A stretch of DNA of 36,961 nucleotides, taken from the NCBI GenBank assembly GCA_016214755.1, contig JACRNX010000043.1, positions 1 to 36,961 on the forward strand. Reading direction: 5' to 3'. The translations under genes and the position numbers were made by a program. This DNA comes from Candidatus Falkowiibacteriota bacterium (GTDB lineage Bacteria > Patescibacteriota > Patescibacteriia > UBA11705 > JABHMO01). This document shows positions 26,285 through 34,946 of the stretch, in pieces. How positions within the stretch are numbered: position 1 is the first letter of the stretch; each line of letters starts with the position of its first letter. The notes beneath the pieces were generated by a model, which ran no database searches, was not told the origin of the DNA, and was given only the letters and a program-made list of their open reading frames with translations.

Positions 26285-26325
26285 GTTTAAAAAAATAAAA
26301 CACCAGCCGCTGGCTGTTGTCCTAT
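26285..26325 (-). terminator. Terminator of the AbiEii-type operon
   Basis: Minus strand ACAGCCAG-CGG-CTGGTGT followed by TTTATTTTTTT. Confidence 0.75.
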
Positions 26326-26369
26326 CACGAAAACGAGAACTACTATAGAACTACTTTGGACAAAACTTT

Positions 26370-27044
26370 TTATTTCAATATCTTATCCGCGATTAATGGA
26401 ATTTCTTTAATAAGAAACTTTTTTACTTTTTTCCAGTCGGCCTTAAAATATATTTGCGGTTCAGGATCGCTCTCAGCGTCTTCAAAATACACCAGCGCTT
26501 TTAAAACATGATGATAATCATGGGCGATTGACGGATACTGAATTTTAAGCCGCTTAATAATATTTTCTAACGGCTCGATATTGTGCGCGCACCAATAAAG
26601 GTCAAAAAAATCCCGCTTTTTACCGCGCTGGGAAATGGCAATAACTTTCATTACAGCAACATCTAATTTGTTTAACACGCGAACAGCGCCATATTCAAAC
26701 GGTCTTTGTTTTGGAATAAAAAATGGATAGGCGATGAAACTTATTTTGGCCTCAAACAAAGAACCATAGATGGTATTTTTTCTATCCAAGGTTACCTTCC
26801 AGCCGTTCAGTCCAAAAAATTTTCCCAGAAGTTCTTCATTAACAAAATTTTTTGTTTCGCAAAAAAAATCCAAATCAACTGAACGACGATTGCCTGTTTG
26901 CAAAGCCAAAGCCGTGCCGCCGGCCAAATACCACGGCGAATTTTTCAACCACTCTTGTTTTGACAAAAAATCAAGCGCCTTTTTTGTCGCCCGAGGCAGA
27001 ATATTAAAATGAAAATTTATTTGTTTTTTAGAATCAATGTCCAT
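26370..27044 (-). CDS. AbiEii/AbiGii-type nucleotidyltransferase toxin
   Basis: PWYLAGGTALALQTGNRRSVDLDFFC ... VLNKLDVAVMKVIAISQRGKKRDFFDLY. Confidence 0.92.
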   Translation of the reverse strand: MDIDSKKQINFHFNILPRATKKALDFLSKQEWLKNSPWYLAGGTALALQTGNRRSVDLDFFCETKNFVNEELLGKFFGLNGWKVTLDRKNTIYGSLFEAKISFIAYPFFIPKQRPFEYGAVRVLNKLDVAVMKVIAISQRGKKRDFFDLYWCAHNIEPLENIIKRLKIQYPSIAHDYHHVLKALVYFEDAESDPEPQIYFKADWKKVKKFLIKEIPLIADKILK

Positions 27045-27244
27045 AAATTTTTAGTATCTGGTCTCAAACATCTTGATTTAGCGATAACTTTTTTAAGTAA
27101 TTTTTTATTATAAAAATTCAAAACCCATCTCGCTTCTTTATCATTGCCAAAATCAGCCACCCGCTCAATGATGTATTGCGCGTTTTTGCGAGGGTCAATT
27201 TTGCGCGGGTCAACATCCCAAAATAATGTTTGCCTGAATTTCAT
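27017..27244 (-). CDS. Small partner protein of the AbiEii-type toxin (putative antitoxin)
   Basis: MKFRQTLFWDVDPRKIDPRKNAQYIIERVADFGNDKEARWVLNFY; overlaps the toxin start by 28 nt. Confidence 0.8.
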   Translation of the reverse strand: MKFRQTLFWDVDPRKIDPRKNAQYIIERVADFGNDKEARWVLNFYNKKLLKKVIAKSRCLRPDTKNLWTLILKNK

Positions 27245-27248
27245 ATTT

Positions 27249-27412
27249 AGGAACCTCTGAAAAATATAGTTTCTACTGCAATTTCCAAATTTCAACTGCA
27301 AATTGTTAAAAGCTCGTCAGCTTAATTTAGTCATTAAACCTCCTCGCTTTTCACAATTTTCGCTTTGAAATTTAAAAATTTCGTAACAAAACTATATTTA
27401 TCAGTGGTTCCT
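27249..27412 (-). promoter_or_regulatory. Long-hairpin 5'UTR of the AbiEii-type operon with apical SD + 5-codon ORF
   Basis: 24-nt end arms with 22 matches; inner AAATTTCAA/TTGAAATTT, AATTGT/ACAATT, AAAAGC/GCTTTT; loop GAGGAGGTTTAATGACTAAATTAAGCTGA. Confidence 0.8.
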
Positions 27413-27417
27413 TTATA

Positions 27418-27450
27418 TTATATCAAAAATTAACCTAATTGGCAACAAAT
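27418..27450 (-). promoter_or_regulatory. Sigma70-type promoter of the AbiEii-type operon
   Basis: Minus strand TTGCCA-N17-TATAAT, predicted start at the first base of the hairpin. Confidence 0.75.
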
Positions 27451-27470
27451 CGCGGATAGTTCTTTAACCT

Positions 27471-27520
27471 TATGGACATCACATTATGAAAACGCACTCC
27501 ATAAATAGCAAAAATCGCGA
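27471..27520 (+). repeat. Solo terminus of the 1549-1730 MITE-like element
   Basis: TATGGACATCACATTATGAAAACGCACTCCATAAATAGCAAAAATCGCGA. Confidence 0.8.
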
Positions 27521-27551
27521 ATGCCTTGAATCTGGTTTGAAATGCAATCCC

Positions 27552-27580
27552 TTGACAAAAACTATTAATAAAGATATAAA
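27552..27580 (+). promoter_or_regulatory. Sigma70-type promoter
   Basis: TTGACA-N17-TATAAA. Confidence 0.8.
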
Positions 27581-27636
27581 ATGAAGGTAATAAATCATTT
27601 ATTGTTCTTTCCAACAATCAACAGGAGGAAAGTGTG

Positions 27637-28329
27637 ATGGAAAAATGGGAACCGAATGCTCTTGAAATGATGCAGGCGATGTTCGCGGTTTTAAACGATC
27701 CTTGTCAACACACTGAAGCAATGTTCATCCATGGCGCGCCAGCGCGCGATGATCAATTGGATTATCGTTTGCTTTCAAGGGTGGTACAGGCGAAAAATGA
27801 AAAATTTATTTTAAACGGCCTTACAGCAAAACAATGTCAAGAATTGAACCTGTCTTATGTCGGATTCGAAGAATGGCAACGCTTGCTACGCGAGAACAAC
27901 GTAGCGCAAGAGAATATCATCATTATGCCTGCCTCGAAACACACAGCCGAAGAATCAAGGAATTTTCTTTTACTGGTAAAAAAGAACGGCTGGAAAAAGG
28001 TGGCCATCGCCTCCTATCCATACCACATCTTGCGCTGTTTTTTGCAAATTATCGAACTGATAAAAGAAATGGACATGATAGATCTCCGTGTCTCTTGTGT
28101 GACTTTTTATGGAATCGATTGGAATCGAAAGCTGGAAAAACCGGTTCTCAACGGCCAAACCGTTTTAGGCACAGGCAATGTAATTGGCGCTTTGTCAATA
28201 CATATTGCCGAAGAATTTAAGCGCATTGTCGCTTACGCGCAGAATATAGAATTGAGCGGAGGACAACACTTTACGCGTCACGCGAAGATTTCAGAAATGT
28301 TCACTTATTTAGAAAGACGGGATAAGTAA
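27637..28329 (+). CDS. DUF218/YdcF-like protein
   Basis: AMFIHGAPARDD, TAEESRNFLLLVKKNGWKKVAIASYPYHILRC; ATG 27637 after SD AGGAGG. Confidence 0.7.
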   Translation: MEKWEPNALEMMQAMFAVLNDPCQHTEAMFIHGAPARDDQLDYRLLSRVVQAKNEKFILNGLTAKQCQELNLSYVGFEEWQRLLRENNVAQENIIIMPASKHTAEESRNFLLLVKKNGWKKVAIASYPYHILRCFLQIIELIKEMDMIDLRVSCVTFYGIDWNRKLEKPVLNGQTVLGTGNVIGALSIHIAEEFKRIVAYAQNIELSGGQHFTRHAKISEMFTYLERRDK

Positions 28330-28396
28330 AAAAATTAGGGGTGCAAGCGCACTCCTTTTTCTTTACATTAAATTTTTATTTCGCAATATCTGACGA

Positions 28397-30364
28397 TTAG
28401 TCAACGCGGATAACTTTATCTTCATCATCAAAATCATCGCTAAACGGCTGATATTGCTGGACCGCGTATTTCGTCTCGTCAAGCTCGCGGATGAACATTG
28501 ACGGTTTTGAATAGAGCTCGCCGAATTTATAACTGAACGAACGGACGGGAAAAAGCATGTTCAACTCATCTTTGGCGCGAGTGACGGCGACATAAAACAA
28601 ACGGCGCTCTTCCTCGAGTTCCGCTGGTTTTTCCAGTGATTTGTGATGCGGAAAGTAGCCGTCGCGCAGGCCGATGATAAACACGACCGGCCACTCCAAG
28701 CCCTTCGCCTGATGAATGGTGGACAAGACCACGGCGCGGCTGTCATGTTCATGCTCGCCGGCGAAATTCTCGCTCAACATCACGTCGGACAATAATTTGT
28801 CCAAGTCATTGTAAAAAGCGACGAAATTAATTAATTGCCCCAAATCATCCAATCGGTCGCGGTAATTTTCATAAGCGTTTTTCAAATAATCCTCGTAGCC
28901 GAACGTCAAAACCTGTTCAATGACTTCAGCCATAAATCCTTTTTGATTGCGCGGCATTGCCAGCAATGAACGGAAGGTATGCAAAATTTTATCCCAACTT
29001 TCTGCCGCTTGCCCGGTTAGCTCGATTTTACTGTTAATCAACTCGCTTAACGCGCTGAATTTTTGAATCCTCTGCCAAATTAGCGTTGCTTTTTTTTCGC
29101 CAATGCCTTCGTATAAATTCAAAACCCGTTTCCAAGCGATTTCATCCTGAAAATTCGCCAAGACCTTTAAATATGCGATAACGTCTTTAACGTGCGCCTG
29201 TTCAAAATAGCGCAGGCCGCCGCGGACGACGTACGGGACGTTCAGTTTGCTTAACGCCAGTTGCAAATCCGCCGCTTGATAAGTGGCGCGGTACAGCACC
29301 GCGCATTCATTGTAATTTTTCCCTTCGCGATACAGCTCCATAATGCGGCGCGCGACGGCCGCCGCTTCGGCGTGCGCGTCGCGCGCCGGTATTAGAGACG
29401 GTAAAATGCTTCCTTCCCTTCTGGCCACTAACTTCTTTTCGAATTGGTCAATATTATTGGCGATAATTTCATTCGCCAAATTCAAAATCTGCGGCGTACT
29501 GCGGTAGTTGGTTTCAATCTTATAAACCTTAGACGGGCGGAAAAGCTTGGGAAAATTTAAAATATTTTTCACGTCCGCCGCCCGAAAAGAGTAAATGCTT
29601 TGCGAATCGTCGCCGACAACCAAAACATTATTGTGAAATGACGCCAGCTCGCGGATAATCTCCGCCTGGATATGATTCGTGTCCTGATATTCGTCAACCA
29701 AAATGTATTCAAACTGTTCGGCGTATTTTTCTTTGACTGTTTGGTTTGTTTGCAAAAGCCGCAGCCAATTAACGAGTAAATCATCAAAGTCCATCACGTT
29801 AGCCGCCTTCTTTTTTTTGTCATAGACAAAACTGATTTCGCCCATTTTCGCGCTGACGAAATCCGGATAATCGTAAGTTGTTTGGCAAACTTCGGCCACT
29901 TCCTGATTAGTATTCCGCGCGAAACTGATAATTGAACGAACCACGCCGGCTTTCGGAAAATTTTGGCCCTTGACATTCAAACCGATTTCCGCCATCGAAT
30001 GTTTAATCAAGGACTCGCTGTCTTGTTCGTCCAAAATGTTAAAATTGCGCTCATAGCCGAGCAAATTGGCGTAACGCCGTAAAATCAAATTGCCAATGTG
30101 ATGGAACGTGCCGCCCCAAAGATTTTCGGGTTTAAACCCTAACAATTTCTCGACGCGATTCAGCATCTCCCTGGCCGCTTTATTGGTAAAAGTGACTAAC
30201 AAAATATTTTCAGGACTAACGCCCATTTCCGTCAAATAAGCGACGCGGAAAACCAATGTCCGCGTTTTCCCCGAGCCAGCGCCGGCCAACACCAAACACG
30301 GCCCGTCCGCTTCGGTAACGACCTTGTACTGTTCGTCGTTTAGCAATTTTTTATAATCAATCAT
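28397..30364 (-). CDS. UvrD/PcrA-type ATP-dependent DNA helicase
   Basis: LNDEQYKVVTEADGPCLVLAGAGSGKTRTL, VDEYQDTNHIQ, GDDSQSIYSFRAA, LSTIHQAKGLEWPVVF, LFYVAVTRAKDEL. Confidence 0.96.
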   Translation of the reverse strand: MIDYKKLLNDEQYKVVTEADGPCLVLAGAGSGKTRTLVFRVAYLTEMGVSPENILLVTFTNKAAREMLNRVEKLLGFKPENLWGGTFHHIGNLILRRYANLLGYERNFNILDEQDSESLIKHSMAEIGLNVKGQNFPKAGVVRSIISFARNTNQEVAEVCQTTYDYPDFVSAKMGEISFVYDKKKKAANVMDFDDLLVNWLRLLQTNQTVKEKYAEQFEYILVDEYQDTNHIQAEIIRELASFHNNVLVVGDDSQSIYSFRAADVKNILNFPKLFRPSKVYKIETNYRSTPQILNLANEIIANNIDQFEKKLVARREGSILPSLIPARDAHAEAAAVARRIMELYREGKNYNECAVLYRATYQAADLQLALSKLNVPYVVRGGLRYFEQAHVKDVIAYLKVLANFQDEIAWKRVLNLYEGIGEKKATLIWQRIQKFSALSELINSKIELTGQAAESWDKILHTFRSLLAMPRNQKGFMAEVIEQVLTFGYEDYLKNAYENYRDRLDDLGQLINFVAFYNDLDKLLSDVMLSENFAGEHEHDSRAVVLSTIHQAKGLEWPVVFIIGLRDGYFPHHKSLEKPAELEEERRLFYVAVTRAKDELNMLFPVRSFSYKFGELYSKPSMFIRELDETKYAVQQYQPFSDDFDDEDKVIRVD

Positions 30365-30672
30365 AAAGCGGTTTTAAATGAAAGGGATTGTTTTTGTCAT
30401 AATCCCATCGAAGCGGGTTGAATTTAATGCATTCCCGAATTTTGTCTAATGATTTTTCCGTGCGAATAACATGCTCATAAAAACGCGCCTGCCATTGAAA
30501 TTCAGCGGGAATTTGATGGATAAAAAACGAAGATTTCCCTTTGAACCATCGTATAATTTCACCTAATGTTTTTTTACCCATGGGATTATGTTCGCCAGTC
30601 GCGCCGCCATCCAAAACTGTAGAGACGCGATTTATCGCGTCTCCGCGAGAGACGCAATATATTGCGTCTCTA
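30357..30672 (-). pseudogene. C-terminal remnant of a REP-associated tyrosine transposase (RAYT / TnpA_REP)
   Basis: GKKTLGEIIRWFKGKSSF...PAEFQWQARFYEHVIRTEKSLDKIRECIKFNPLRWDYDKNNP; N-terminal HUH region absent. Confidence 0.8.
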
Positions 30673-30722
30673 CGTTATTTTCAATCATCACGGTGAGACG
30701 CGATAAATCGCGTCTCTACATT
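30618..30722. repeat. REP-like palindromes of the GTAGAGACGCG..CGCGTCTCTAC family
   Basis: GTAGAGACGCGATTTATCGCGTCTC; GAGACGCAATATATTGCGTCTCTACG; GAGACGCGATAAATCGCGTCTCTAC. Confidence 0.88.
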
Positions 30723-30762
30723 ATTAGCAATCGCCAAATCAATTTTATCATATTATCGGATA

Positions 30763-30790
30763 TTGACAAAATTAAAATGACTGCTATAAT
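30763..30790 (+). promoter_or_regulatory. Sigma70-type promoter for the 30830 ORF
   Basis: TTGACA-N16-TATAAT. Confidence 0.75.
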
Positions 30791-30829
30791 TGTTTTTGTT
30801 GATTTGGCGAAACGCCAAAGGAGGGAAAA

Positions 30830-31153
30830 ATGCCAATAACCAAAGTGATTGCTAACCAGCCGTTCATTTGCATGATCAGCGGGCAAAGAAAAATCAGCGA
30901 CGGAATAGTAAAAATCAAAGCCGTGGCGCCAGAAGGCAATGTCTTTATCATGGTGGCCGACGAAGTGATGGCTCTTCCGAAAGGGACACATATCGTCGTC
31001 AGAAAATTCCAGGAAATCAACGATGACAAACGCCGACTGATTAGGCCGATTGAATGGTCGCCTTTTTCGCGAAAATCGCGCCGGGTATTCACCCAACCAG
31101 AAATACCGCAAACGCAAACGAGAACGCTTCAATCATCATTTCCCTCATGCTAA
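30830..31153 (+). CDS. Small hypothetical protein
   Basis: SD GGAGG; leader hairpin TTTGGCG-AAA-CGCCAAA abutting the SD; own promoter and terminator. Confidence 0.7.
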   Translation: MPITKVIANQPFICMISGQRKISDGIVKIKAVAPEGNVFIMVADEVMALPKGTHIVVRKFQEINDDKRRLIRPIEWSPFSRKSRRVFTQPEIPQTQTRTLQSSFPSC

Positions 31154-31160
31154 CAACCGA

Positions 31161-31195
31161 AGAAGGCCGGCCACGCCGGCTCTCTTTTCTTTTAT
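31161..31195 (+). terminator. Putative terminator
   Basis: GCCGGC-CAC-GCCGGC followed by TCTCTTTTCTTTT. Confidence 0.65.
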
Positions 31196-31217
31196 TCTAG
31201 TTTCTATTTTCTAGATT

Positions 31218-31751
31218 CTACTTTCTAACGCTGAACTCGCATCCGCAATAATTTTGCCGATGAAAGTTCTCTTTCGCTGAAAGCGCGCAGGACTTTTTAA
31301 AGCCGTCAGCTTTCCGCCAGACAGTGTCAATAAATTTCAAACCGTAAAACTCCGCCAGCTCGCGTCCTATTTTGTTTATCACTTCCGCCGGTTTATGCGG
31401 ACTAATCGTCAACGTCGTGGCGAAACCGTCAAATTTTTCCTCCATCGCTTTCTGCGCCGTTTCATTCAGTCGCTGCAAAAAACATTTTTCACAGCGCTGG
31501 CCGCCTTCCGACTCATTTTCCAATCCGCGGACGGACTCAAGCCATTCGTTATGGACGTACTGGCCGACAATCAACGGAATATTGTTTTTCTTACAATAGC
31601 GCTCCATTTCCGAAAGACGCGACTTATATTCATCTTCTGGAAAAATGTTGAGATTATAAAAATAAACCATTACTTCATGGCCATTTTTTATTAGCTCTTG
31701 AACGACAAACGCGCCGCACGGCGCGCAACAATCGTGGAGCAATATCTTCAT
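31218..31751 (-). CDS. queH: Epoxyqueuosine reductase QueH
   Basis: MKILLHDCCAPCGAFV, RCEKCFLQRLNETAQKA, TTLTISPHK, CGCEFS; start at Met 31751. Confidence 0.92.
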   Translation of the reverse strand: MKILLHDCCAPCGAFVVQELIKNGHEVMVYFYNLNIFPEDEYKSRLSEMERYCKKNNIPLIVGQYVHNEWLESVRGLENESEGGQRCEKCFLQRLNETAQKAMEEKFDGFATTLTISPHKPAEVINKIGRELAEFYGLKFIDTVWRKADGFKKSCALSAKENFHRQNYCGCEFSVRK

Positions 31752-31926
31752 AAAATACAAGATGTACTGATTTGTACAGATATACAGATGAAAGGGGGAA
31801 GAAGATAAACAGGATAAACAAGATAATTTAGATTTAGACCACTCTTTCATACAATCAGTATGTCAGTACTATCAGTAATCAATTACCGTTCGCTCTAAAA
31901 AATTACAAGTTACGAATTACTAAACC

Positions 31927-32277
31927 TCAATGCATATACGATTCGCGGTACAGCCAAGCGCTGAAGGTGGTGACAATCGTGTAAAGCGCAGCGCCCAGAA
32001 ATCCAGCCCACCAAATCGTGATCGCAAATCCCTGAATGAACGTCGAGACAAACCAAAACACCAACGCGTTGATAACCAAATTCGACAGACCCAGAGTAAT
32101 CACGTTAATCGGGAAGGTAATGATTTTCAAAATCATGCCCGGCACGAAATTTATCAATCCAATCACCACCACCAAAATCATCGCATAATAAAAATTTTCA
32201 ACCTCGATTCCTGGAACAAAATATCCGATTGCCAAAAGCCCGAGCGCGTTAATCAGCCAACGTAGGATTAGGTACAT
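31927..32277 (-). CDS. Phage holin family 4 / YvlD-like membrane protein
   Basis: LRWLINALGLLAIGYFVPGIEV...LINFVPGMILKIITFPINVITLGLSNLVINALVFW. Confidence 0.88.
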   Translation of the reverse strand: MYLILRWLINALGLLAIGYFVPGIEVENFYYAMILVVVIGLINFVPGMILKIITFPINVITLGLSNLVINALVFWFVSTFIQGFAITIWWAGFLGAALYTIVTTFSAWLYRESYMH

Positions 32278-32372
32278 AATAAAAAATTAAAAGGTAAAAA
32301 TGAAAAATGAAATTAGTTACAAATTACAAATCAATACAAATGTTACAAATAAATGAACTCACTGCCAGTCTT

Positions 32373-32948
32373 TTATCCCTTGTATTGCTTTCTTGTTTTT
32401 TGTTTTCTTGATTTCTTGTTTTTTTGATTTCTTAACTGAATGATTCGCTCCACCCAACCATGCTCGTCAAGCAAATCAAGAAAATATCGCGCCTCACGGC
32501 TGACGCGCCGGCGATTAAAAAGATAAATTATCTTCGCCGCCCAATAATAAAAAATCATCAAGATAACCACCAGATACACCGCCCACCAGAACCAATTATT
32601 CTTCAGCGACCAAAAAAGGATTTCCAACTCCATCGTGTCGCTTCGGCTGTTCCCGTACTGATCCATAACTTTTACTCTGACAACCTGCTTGCCCATCGGA
32701 AAAAAATACCGGAGCTTGCTCGTGTGGAAGGTTTCCGCGTTATTCACCAACCATTCATATGTTAAGCCATTCGTCTCTGGCAAATTCGTCAAAACATCAA
32801 ACTCATATGTCTGCCAGCCGACCTGTTTGTATTTTATAAAGGCCTCTTTCAACGGCTGAACATCTTTGCTTTGATTCTCTTGCGCCGAGCAAACGAACGG
32901 CGCGATTAAAAACAAAACCAAGATGGCGATTTTAATTTTATTTTTCAT
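32373..32948 (-). CDS. Membrane protein with PKD-like extracytoplasmic domain
   Basis: Signal peptide, WQTYEFDVLTNLPETNGLTYEWLVNN..., TM, basic C-tail; resembles the C-terminal region of 33016-34245. Confidence 0.78.
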   Translation of the reverse strand: MKNKIKIAILVLFLIAPFVCSAQENQSKDVQPLKEAFIKYKQVGWQTYEFDVLTNLPETNGLTYEWLVNNAETFHTSKLRYFFPMGKQVVRVKVMDQYGNSRSDTMELEILFWSLKNNWFWWAVYLVVILMIFYYWAAKIIYLFNRRRVSREARYFLDLLDEHGWVERIIQLRNQKNKKSRKQKTRKQYKG

Positions 32949-33015
32949 TGTTATTTCTTCCGCCAAAGGCGGAGCCGCCTCTGGCGGACATTTTTATTTT
33001 AAATAATCTGACACG

Positions 33016-34245
33016 CTACTCGTCCGTTGAACGTTTCTTCGGACGCCGGAGTTCGCGCTCTGGCTTTTCCGCGTCAGTCGCGGAAAGCGACGTCCGATGT
33101 TTGAATTTGCCGGCGAATAAATACACCATGCCGCCGAGCAACAAAACGACAATCCAGAGCCAATAATTATTTATTGACCAAAATTCAACTTTTATCGCCA
33201 CGCTGTCATAAATAAAATTATCAAACGGCCCCTTCACTTTTAATGTCGCATAATATTCACCAACGCCGCGATAACGATGCTCGCCGTTCTTTTTGCTTTC
33301 GCGGCCATCGCCGTAATTCCACGAATAATCCAACCCGGCGATGTCCAAATTAGGAACATTCGTTGAAAAACTAAAATGATACGTGTTCCAATTCAATTGC
33401 TCGGCTTTGATTTTTACTTCTTTCAGCACTTGTTCCGACGACGGACTGAAAACCCCTGCCACCAATTCTGCCGTCTTTGAAATTTTTTCATTCGCGCTCG
33501 CGCTTGATTCTTTCTTTTTATCGCTAACTATATTTTTTTTCTTTGCCTCATTTTGTTTGTCTTGCTGGTCTAGCTCGTCTTGCTTGTCTTTTGCTTGAAT
33601 TTGGGGCAACTGTTTTGCCGGCGCGACTATTTTTGGAATTTCAACTGGCTTAGGCGGCGGCAATGGTTCATCCTTGCTTTTTTTAGCATCCAGCGGATAT
33701 TTGTCCTCTTTATCATTCACGCCATCGCCATCTGTGTCCGCTTTATTTTTGTCCGTTCCTTTCAGCGCTTCTTCCGCGTCCGTCAGTCCGTCGTTGTCAT
33801 CATCGCTGTCAATGTCATCGCCCAGTCCGTCAAAATCATGGTCTTCTTGCGCGTGAAACATCGGGCTCAACATTTCATTATTTTCAATATTCTGGTCCTG
33901 CGGCGCGACATTAACAACCTGCACCGTGATATTGAAATCCTTATCCGGAATGATAAAATCAACAAAGGCCTCATCTTTAACGCCATTGGCCACCAAGGAA
34001 ACAGGAACCTGCCCGATGACTGTACTGCCGAGAGCGAAAACAACCAAGCCCGAAGCGTCTTTCTCGCCCAGATTGACGATCGAAGTGTACGCTCTCACTT
34101 GTTCGCCGCGAATTAAATTATTCGTATCCTTCGACAACCATATCTCGCCCGCGCTGGCGGCCAAATCAACTTGAAAAGCAGTCGCTGCCGTCCATGGCAA
34201 CGCTGATAAAATCAAAATCGCGGTGAATAAAAAAATTTTTCTCAT
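33016..34245 (-). CDS. Surface protein: CARDB-like region, thrombospondin type 3 repeats, PKD domain, C-terminal TM
   Basis: DHDFDGLGDDIDSDDDNDGLTDAEEALKGTDKNKADTDGDGVNDKEDKYPLD; YSWNYGDGRESKKNGEHRYRGVGEYYATLKV. Confidence 0.87.
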   Translation of the reverse strand: MRKIFLFTAILILSALPWTAATAFQVDLAASAGEIWLSKDTNNLIRGEQVRAYTSIVNLGEKDASGLVVFALGSTVIGQVPVSLVANGVKDEAFVDFIIPDKDFNITVQVVNVAPQDQNIENNEMLSPMFHAQEDHDFDGLGDDIDSDDDNDGLTDAEEALKGTDKNKADTDGDGVNDKEDKYPLDAKKSKDEPLPPPKPVEIPKIVAPAKQLPQIQAKDKQDELDQQDKQNEAKKKNIVSDKKKESSASANEKISKTAELVAGVFSPSSEQVLKEVKIKAEQLNWNTYHFSFSTNVPNLDIAGLDYSWNYGDGRESKKNGEHRYRGVGEYYATLKVKGPFDNFIYDSVAIKVEFWSINNYWLWIVVLLLGGMVYLFAGKFKHRTSLSATDAEKPERELRRPKKRSTDE

Positions 34246-34682
34246 AATACGTCCAACTCTTTCAACGCTTTTTTAATTAATTCCAAAACCTTTTCCGCTT
34301 CATTGTATTTAAGCGTGTAATGCACGTTGTGCACCACTTCGTTTCTCACCCTGTGCGCCCACCATGAATGTTTCAATCTGGGAAATTTGTAAGTGGCGAA
34401 TTTCAGCCGCTCGAAAGTCGTCGCGCCTGGCAAGTACATTAATTTCAGCGCCTCGTCCAGCAATTTGTCCGCTTCAATAACCGCCAGCTTATAATTCATC
34501 TCCTTGCCTAGCCCTAAAAGCGCGGCGATTTGCTTCCAACGCTCCTGGAAAAATTTTTTGTCAATCTCGCTTGTTTTACTTTTAAGATAAAAATAACGGG
34601 CGACGATGATTAAAATCGCCAAAAGAACTATTCCACCGGCAATTAGAAAGTCCAAAAATTTTAATTCCCAGTCTATTTCCAT
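34242..34682 (-). CDS. Conserved hypothetical single-TM protein
   Basis: N-terminal TM; overlaps the 33016-34245 gene by 4 nt, implying co-transcription. Confidence 0.78.
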   Translation of the reverse strand: MEIDWELKFLDFLIAGGIVLLAILIIVARYFYLKSKTSEIDKKFFQERWKQIAALLGLGKEMNYKLAVIEADKLLDEALKLMYLPGATTFERLKFATYKFPRLKHSWWAHRVRNEVVHNVHYTLKYNEAEKVLELIKKALKELDVL

Positions 34683-34946
34683 ATATTATTAGTGAGTAGG
34701 TTGTAGTGAGTAGGTGACAATCTTTTGTCATTGTGAGACTCTCAAAACATGAGATAATACACAAAAGCCACTGGATTCCGGATCAAGTCCGGATGACAAA
34801 AGGAAATGTCTTTCTGTCATTCCCGCGAAAGCGGAAATCCGCTATCATAATTCGTGTTTTGAATTTTGGTCATTTGGATTTGTGATTTGTTTGTGATTTG
34901 TTATTTGTGGTTTGTAATTTTCAATCTGTACATCTGTAATTATAAT

